From contig NZ_KE386571.1 of NCBI RefSeq assembly GCF_000427645.1, positions 2,996,895 to 3,060,894 on the forward strand: a stretch of 64,000 bases of DNA, read 5' to 3'. Positions 59,787 through 64,000 of the stretch are shown in pieces; within the stretch, counting starts at the first letter, position 1; each line of letters begins with the position of its first letter. The translations under genes were made by a program, and so were the position numbers. The notes beneath the pieces are model-generated. The model saw only the letters and a program-made list of their open reading frames with translations, was not told the DNA's origin and searched no databases. Source of the stretch: Sphingomonas phyllosphaerae FA2. Its GTDB lineage: Bacteria; Pseudomonadota; Alphaproteobacteria; Sphingomonadales; Sphingomonadaceae.

Positions 59787-60135
59787 ATCAACGTTAGCAC
59801 AGGGGCACCGGAAGAAAGTTGATTCACGCGGAGGCGCGAAGACGTAGAGGTGTACCGTACGGCGTACGCATCACCTCCCATTCACGATCGTGAGAAGATG
59901 AGGCGGGTACGGCAAGCACAACATCTCTGCGCCTCTGCGCCTCCGCGTGAACATCCAATTCCCTGCACGGCGCATCAGCCTCCACGTCAATGGGTTCCAC
60001 AGCGTTCCCGGAGACGCTTGGATCGCTGGCCGAAGGTTATTTCGATGGGATGCACTGCGTGAGAAGCATCACCTCACAAGCCCTACCCGCATCGGTCGCC
60101 CACAGGGCGATTGTTCAGCCTGCTCCAGTAACGCT
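59787..60135. other. Intergenic gap of 349 bp between convergent parB and holA
   Basis: Holds a family F inverted repeat at 59823-59952. The remainder (59953-60135) shows no coding sign or clear terminator. Confidence 0.6.
59823..59952. repeat. REPIN family F, inverted pair
   Basis: Left arm ttcacgcggaggcgcgaag, right arm ctgcgcctccgcgtgaac. Outer 15 bp pair perfectly; the inner parts have drifted (gtagaggtg versus catctctgc). Spacer about 75 bp. A half copy is at 5857-5895. Confidence 0.75.
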
Positions 60136-61146
60136 CTAACGTGCCGAGCGCGTTAGACGCAGCAGGAAGGTATCGGCAACCACCCGCCCGGCAGGTCCGG
60201 CAGCGATCACCTCGCGCTCGACGCGCCGCGCGGCGTGTTGCGCAGCGGCCAGCATCGGCAGCGTCCAGCGACGGAGCGCCGCGCCCGTGGCCGCCTCTTC
60301 GCGCCAGAACACACGGTGGCGCTTCATCACTTGCTCCGCCCCCTCGCCAGCCTCGACCGCGGCGCGCATCTCCGCCAACATGACGAGCCGACGGCCGAGC
60401 GCGCGCAGGATCGGGATCGGCGAGGCATCCGGGCCGTTCATCCGGCGCAGACCGTCGATCAACGGCGCAACCTGACCCGCCGTGACCGCCAGCACCACGT
60501 CGCCGATCTCCCCCTCCGCAATGTCGGCGCCGATCGCCTCCAGCGCCGCATCATCGGCATCGACCGGGCGATCAGGCGCGGCATCGAGATAGAGCGCGAG
60601 CTTCTCGACCTCGCGCATCATCACCGCACGGTCGCCATCGCTGCCACGAATGATCCGCTGCACCGCGGCCGGCGACAGCCGCAACCCGGCACCGCGCGCC
60701 AGGTCGGCGACGATCGTCGCCGCGTCGCGCGCCCCCGGCGGGTAGCAGGCGAACGCTAGTGCACGATCCGAGTCGATCGCCGCCTTCACCAGCTTGCCGG
60801 TCGCCTTCACGGTCGGCGCCAGCACGATCGCCGGGTTCCCTGCCTGCTCGGCCGATAGCAGCGCCGTCACTGCCTCCAACGCGTCCTCGCCCGCGCCGCT
60901 GACCCGCACATAGCGGGCGCCCCCGAACAGCGACAAAGCCGCCGCCTCGTCCGCCAGTCGCGCCGGGTCGCCGCGCAGCGCCGGGCCGTCGAGGTCGACG
61001 CGCTCCGCCCCCTCGCCCATGCCCTTCGCCAGCCGCGCGACGAACGCCTGCGCCACCGCTTCGTCTGGTCCGTGAAGCAGGTAGAGCCGGATGTCGGCTG
61101 GCGGTCGGTCGAGCGCAGCCGTCAGCCGCGCCTCGGTCGCCTTCAT
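60136..61146 (-). CDS. holA: DNA polymerase III subunit delta
   Basis: Protein of 336 residues. It matches the HolA family by overall layout (N-terminal AAA-like domain with LYLLHGPDEAVAQAF, MMREVEKLALY and C-terminal helical domain with LRRMNGPDASPIPILRALGRRL). The delta subunit opens the beta clamp during loading. Its start overlaps the lptE stop (ATGA). It converges with parB. Confidence 0.9.
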   Translation of the reverse strand: MKATEARLTAALDRPPADIRLYLLHGPDEAVAQAFVARLAKGMGEGAERVDLDGPALRGDPARLADEAAALSLFGGARYVRVSGAGEDALEAVTALLSAEQAGNPAIVLAPTVKATGKLVKAAIDSDRALAFACYPPGARDAATIVADLARGAGLRLSPAAVQRIIRGSDGDRAVMMREVEKLALYLDAAPDRPVDADDAALEAIGADIAEGEIGDVVLAVTAGQVAPLIDGLRRMNGPDASPIPILRALGRRLVMLAEMRAAVEAGEGAEQVMKRHRVFWREEAATGAALRRWTLPMLAAAQHAARRVEREVIAAGPAGRVVADTFLLRLTRSAR

Positions 61147-61655
61147 GATTTGGGCGGCTGGGTCCGCCGCGCATAAAGCGCCAGCCGCGCGACGATCTGG
61201 TCGGCGATCGTCTCCGACAAGCGCTCCAATGCGGTGCTCTCCGCCGCGATCGTCGCATATTCAGAGCCGACGACATCGATCCCCGCATCCGATCCCGCCG
61301 TCGCGTCCAGCACCACCGATCCGCTCGCGGCATCGATCAACTGATATCGCGCGCGCAGCGTCCGCCGCTCGCGCGCGACCGAGTCATCGCTCCGCGCGCC
61401 CAGACCGACGATCTTGTCGTCGAGCCGCACGTTGAGCCGATACCGCGCCGCGCCGCTGCCGATCGCCTTCAGCCGCTCGTTCAGCGCACCGCCGACCAGC
61501 CACCCGGCCTTGCCGTCGATTGGCATCACCTCGACCTCGCCCAGCGTCGCGGCGATCGGCCCCGCCCCGCCGCCGGTGTAGAGCGGCGTCAGCCCACAGC
61601 CGGCGAGCGGCATCGCCGCCAGCAAAGCCACGATCAGGCGCGCACGCCCGCTCAC
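61143..61655 (-). CDS. lptE: LPS assembly lipoprotein LptE
   Basis: Protein of 170 residues with a lipobox (MPLAGC, Cys20) and the GLTPLYTG start that marks alphaproteobacterial LptE. It plugs the LptD barrel and helps insert LPS into the outer leaflet. Start is GTG 61655, overlapping the leuS stop (GTGA). The order leuS-lptE-holA is conserved in the class. LptC, LptA and LptB lie 32 kb away in this window. Confidence 0.9.
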   Translation of the reverse strand: MSGRARLIVALLAAMPLAGCGLTPLYTGGGAGPIAATLGEVEVMPIDGKAGWLVGGALNERLKAIGSGAARYRLNVRLDDKIVGLGARSDDSVARERRTLRARYQLIDAASGSVVLDATAGSDAGIDVVGSEYATIAAESTALERLSETIADQIVARLALYARRTQPPKS

Positions 61656-64000
61656 GCGACGAGATTCACGAGCCGGTCGGGCACCACGATCACCTTGCGC
61701 GGTATCTTGCCGTCGAGCGCGCGGATGATCTTGTCGGATGCGAGCGCCGCCGCCTCGGCATCCTCCTTCGAGAGCCCCTTGGCCAGCGTCAGCGTATCGC
61801 GCAGCTTGCCGTTGATCTGCACCGCGATCGTCACTTCGTCCTCGACGAGCAGCGCCGCATCAACGTCGGGCCAGGCTGCATCGGCGATCAGCCCGCCGTC
61901 GCCGTGCGTCGCCCATGCCTCTTCGGCGATATGCGGCGCCATCGGCGCAACCAGCCGCATCAGCGTTGCGACTGCCGTGTCGCGCGAGGCAGACGGCGCG
62001 GCCTTCTCGATCGCCGCGACCAGTTCATAGAGCTTGGCGACCGCCTTGTTGAACGACAGCGCCTCGATCGCGGCCGCGACATCGGCGATCGTGCGGTGCA
62101 GCTTGCGGTCGAGCGCGCTGTCGGCGCCCACGCCGGACTTTTCGCTTTCGAACAGCCGCCACAGCCGCTGGACGAAGCGCCACGCCCCCTCGATGCCGTT
62201 CTCGCTCCACTCCAGATCGCGCTCGGGCGGCGAGTCGGAGAGCATGAACCAGCGCACCGCGTCCGCGCCGTACTGATCGACGATCGGCTCGGGATCGATC
62301 GTGTTCTTCTTGGACTTGGACATCTTCTCGACGCGACCACGGATGATCGGGATCGCCCCGCCTTCCTCGGTCTGAAAGAACAATGCCCCGCCCTCGCCGA
62401 CGCTGAGGTCGGCGGGCGATACCCAGAGCGCACCCGGCGGGCCGTCATGATCAGGGATGTCGAGCTTGTAGGTCTCGTGCGTCACCATCCCTTGCGTGAA
62501 CAGCCCGGTGAACGGCTCGGCAAGGTCGATCAGCCCGACGTGGCGCAGCGCGCGCGTCCAGAAGCGCGCATAAAGCAGGTGGAGGATCGCATGCTCGACC
62601 CCGCCGATATATTGCCCGACCGGCAGCCAGCTCTCCGCCACCGCCCGGTCGAAGGGCCGGTCGTCGGGTTGGCTGGCGAAGCGGATGAAATACCACGACG
62701 AATCCGCGAAGGTGTCGAGCGTATCGGTATCGCGCAGCGCATCGGCCCCGCACGTCGGACAGGCGACATGCTTCCACCTCGGGTGGCGGTCGAGCGGGTT
62801 GCCGGGGACATCGAAGGTGACATCCTCGGGCAGCTTCACCGGCAATTGCGCGCGCGGGACCGGCACTTCGCCGCACGTCGCGCAATGGATCACCGGGATC
62901 GGCGTGCCCCAATAGCGCTGGCGGCTGACGCCCCAGTCGCGCAGGCGATAGACGGTCGAGCCCTGCCCCCACCCGCCCGCTTCGGCGCGCGCAATCACCT
63001 CGTGCTTGGCGGCATCGATGTCGAGCCCATCGAGGAACTGCGAATTCACCAGCCGACCGGGGCCGCTATAGGCCGCGTCCTCGTCGAACAACGGGTCGGT
63101 CTTGTCGCCATCGGCAACGACGCGGCGGATCGGCAAGCGGTATTTGGTCGCGAAGTCGAAGTCGCGCTGGTCGTGCGCCGGCACGCCGAACACCGCGCCG
63201 GTGCCGTAGTCCATCAGCACGAAATTGGCGATATAGACCGGCAGCTCGCCCGCGCCGAACGGATGCGTGGCGGTCAGTCCGGTTTCGTAGCCGAGCTTTT
63301 CCTGCGTCTCCAGCTCGGCGGCGGTGGTGCCGCCCTGCTTGCAGCGCTCGACGAACGCCGCGGCGTCGGCATCGCGTGCGGCGAGCGCCTGTGCGATCGG
63401 ATGATCCGCGGCCACCGCGACGAAGCTGGCGCCGAACATCGTGTCAGGCCGCGTCGTGAACACCTCGACCGATCCGCCATCCGACAAAGCGAAGCGAAAT
63501 TGCAGCCCCTGGCTCTTGCCGATCCAGTTCTCCTGCATCAGCCGGACCTTGTCGGGCCATTGGTCGAGCGACCCCAGCCCCTCGATCAGCTCGTCGGCGA
63601 ACTGCGTGATCTTGAGGAACCACTGGCTCAGCTTGCGCTTCTCGACCAGCGCGCCAGAGCGCCAACCGCGGCCGTCGATCACCTGCTCGTTGGCGAGCAC
63701 GGTCATGTCGACCGGGTCCCAATTGACCGCCGATTCCTTGCGATAGACCAGCCCGGCCTTGTAGAAATCGAGGAACAGCGCCTGTTCGTGCCCGTAATAA
63801 TCGGGCTCGCACGTCGCCAGTTCGCGCGTCCAGTCGAGCGCGAAGCCCAACCGCTTCAGCTGCGCCTTCATCGATGCGATATTCGCGCGCGTCCAGTTGC
63901 CCGGATGCACGCCCTTTTCCATCGCCGCGTTCTCGGCGGGCATCCCGAACGCATCCCACCCCATCGGGTGGAGCACTTCATGCCCGGTCATCCGCCGATA
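61652..64000 (-). CDS. leuS: Leucyl-tRNA synthetase (5' part outside the window)
   Basis: The visible part is about 782 residues and runs off the right edge; the frame stays open to base 64000 (YRRMTGHEV follows the edge), so the true start and the HIGH motif lie outside. Seen here: the [14 protein letters not shown] segment, the CP1 editing domain (including the [10 protein letters not shown] motif, about 200 residues in), the zinc-like CxxC pair in the ATCGEVPVP and CPTCGADA regions, and KMSKSKKN. It charges tRNA-Leu and edits mischarged products. First gene of leuS-lptE-holA. Confidence 0.96.
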   Translation of the reverse strand, partial: YRRMTGHEVLHPMGWDAFGMPAENAAMEKGVHPGNWTRANIASMKAQLKRLGFALDWTRELATCEPDYYGHEQALFLDFYKAGLVYRKESAVNWDPVDMTVLANEQVIDGRGWRSGALVEKRKLSQWFLKITQFADELIEGLGSLDQWPDKVRLMQENWIGKSQGLQFRFALSDGGSVEVFTTRPDTMFGASFVAVAADHPIAQALAARDADAAAFVERCKQGGTTAAELETQEKLGYETGLTATHPFGAGELPVYIANFVLMDYGTGAVFGVPAHDQRDFDFATKYRLPIRRVVADGDKTDPLFDEDAAYSGPGRLVNSQFLDGLDIDAAKHEVIARAEAGGWGQGSTVYRLRDWGVSRQRYWGTPIPVIHCATCGEVPVPRAQLPVKLPEDVTFDVPGNPLDRHPRWKHVACPTCGADALRDTDTLDTFADSSWYFIRFASQPDDRPFDRAVAESWLPVGQYIGGVEHAILHLLYARFWTRALRHVGLIDLAEPFTGLFTQGMVTHETYKLDIPDHDGPPGALWVSPADLSVGEGGALFFQTEEGGAIPIIRGRVEKMSKSKKNTIDPEPIVDQYGADAVRWFMLSDSPPERDLEWSENGIEGAWRFVQRLWRLFESEKSGVGADSALDRKLHRTIADVAAAIEALSFNKAVAKLYELVAAIEKAAPSASRDTAVATLMRLVAPMAPHIAEEAWATHGDGGLIADAAWPDVDAALLVEDEVTIAVQINGKLRDTLTLAKGLSKEDAEAAALASDKIIRALDGKIPRKVIVVPDRLVNLVA

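Overview
The window is chromosomal DNA from a high-GC alphaproteobacterium, most likely Sphingomonas or a close Sphingomonadaceae relative. The evidence is protein-level resemblance only: the order mnmE-mnmG-rsmG-parA-parB facing leuS-lptE-holA, the lptC-lptA-lptB-rpoN order, many secreted peptidases with signal peptides, a Cdc48-type AAA ATPase, and dense short palindromic repeats of the sphingomonad kind. No phage, plasmid, transposase, rRNA or CRISPR array was found. One tRNA is present.

Layout. 0-8.5 kb: a serine hydrolase lipoprotein, nadB, a DUF1080 hydrolase, an orphan ABC ATPase, a CHCC zinc-finger protein and tldD. 7.4-10 kb: divergent surface-polysaccharide genes (acyltransferase, O-antigen-ligase-like protein). 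10-13 kb: a PPOX-fold protein, a DUF2007 protein and the nitrogen operon glnK-amtB behind a clear sigma-54 promoter. 13-24 kb: glutaminyl cyclotransferase, an S41 peptidase, a PmtA-like methyltransferase, an MFS transporter, the Cdc48-like ATPase, a LysR regulator, a cyclophilin and mgtE. 24-33 kb: prfC, a glycine-rich double cold-shock protein, RNase D, lptC-lptA-lptB, rpoN and a MATE transporter. 33-42.5 kb: a PuuD-like amidotransferase, epsC/cysE, a GH43 glycosidase, tRNA-Gln, ppx, rlmE and an overlapping pair of exported peptidases. 42.6-49.6 kb: three members of the ligase-associated DNA repair set (exonuclease, helicase, PdeM) without the ligase, interleaved with an aspartyl protease and an M20 hydrolase. 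49.6-54.5 kb: a UbiH-type hydroxylase, ftsK and a dienelactone hydrolase. 54.2-59.8 kb: mnmE-mnmG-rsmG-parA-parB with two parS-like sites inside coding sequence. 60-64 kb: holA, lptE and the 3' part of leuS, which runs off the right edge.

Functional links. RpoN made from the lpt cluster should drive glnK-amtB. LptC, LptA, LptB and LptE all belong to lipopolysaccharide export. ParA and ParB act on the parS sites in mnmG and rsmG, so the right end is probably close to the replication origin. FtsK acts at the other end of chromosome segregation.

Many intergenic gaps carry hairpin repeats from at least six distinct families, mostly as inverted pairs (REPIN-like). One repeat has another repeat inserted in it, and one pair sits directly in front of rpoN. 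The most promising non-coding candidate is a possible small RNA on the minus strand at about 20680-20800. The least routine protein contexts are the ligase-less repair set, the bacterial Cdc48 and the glycine-rich cold-shock protein.
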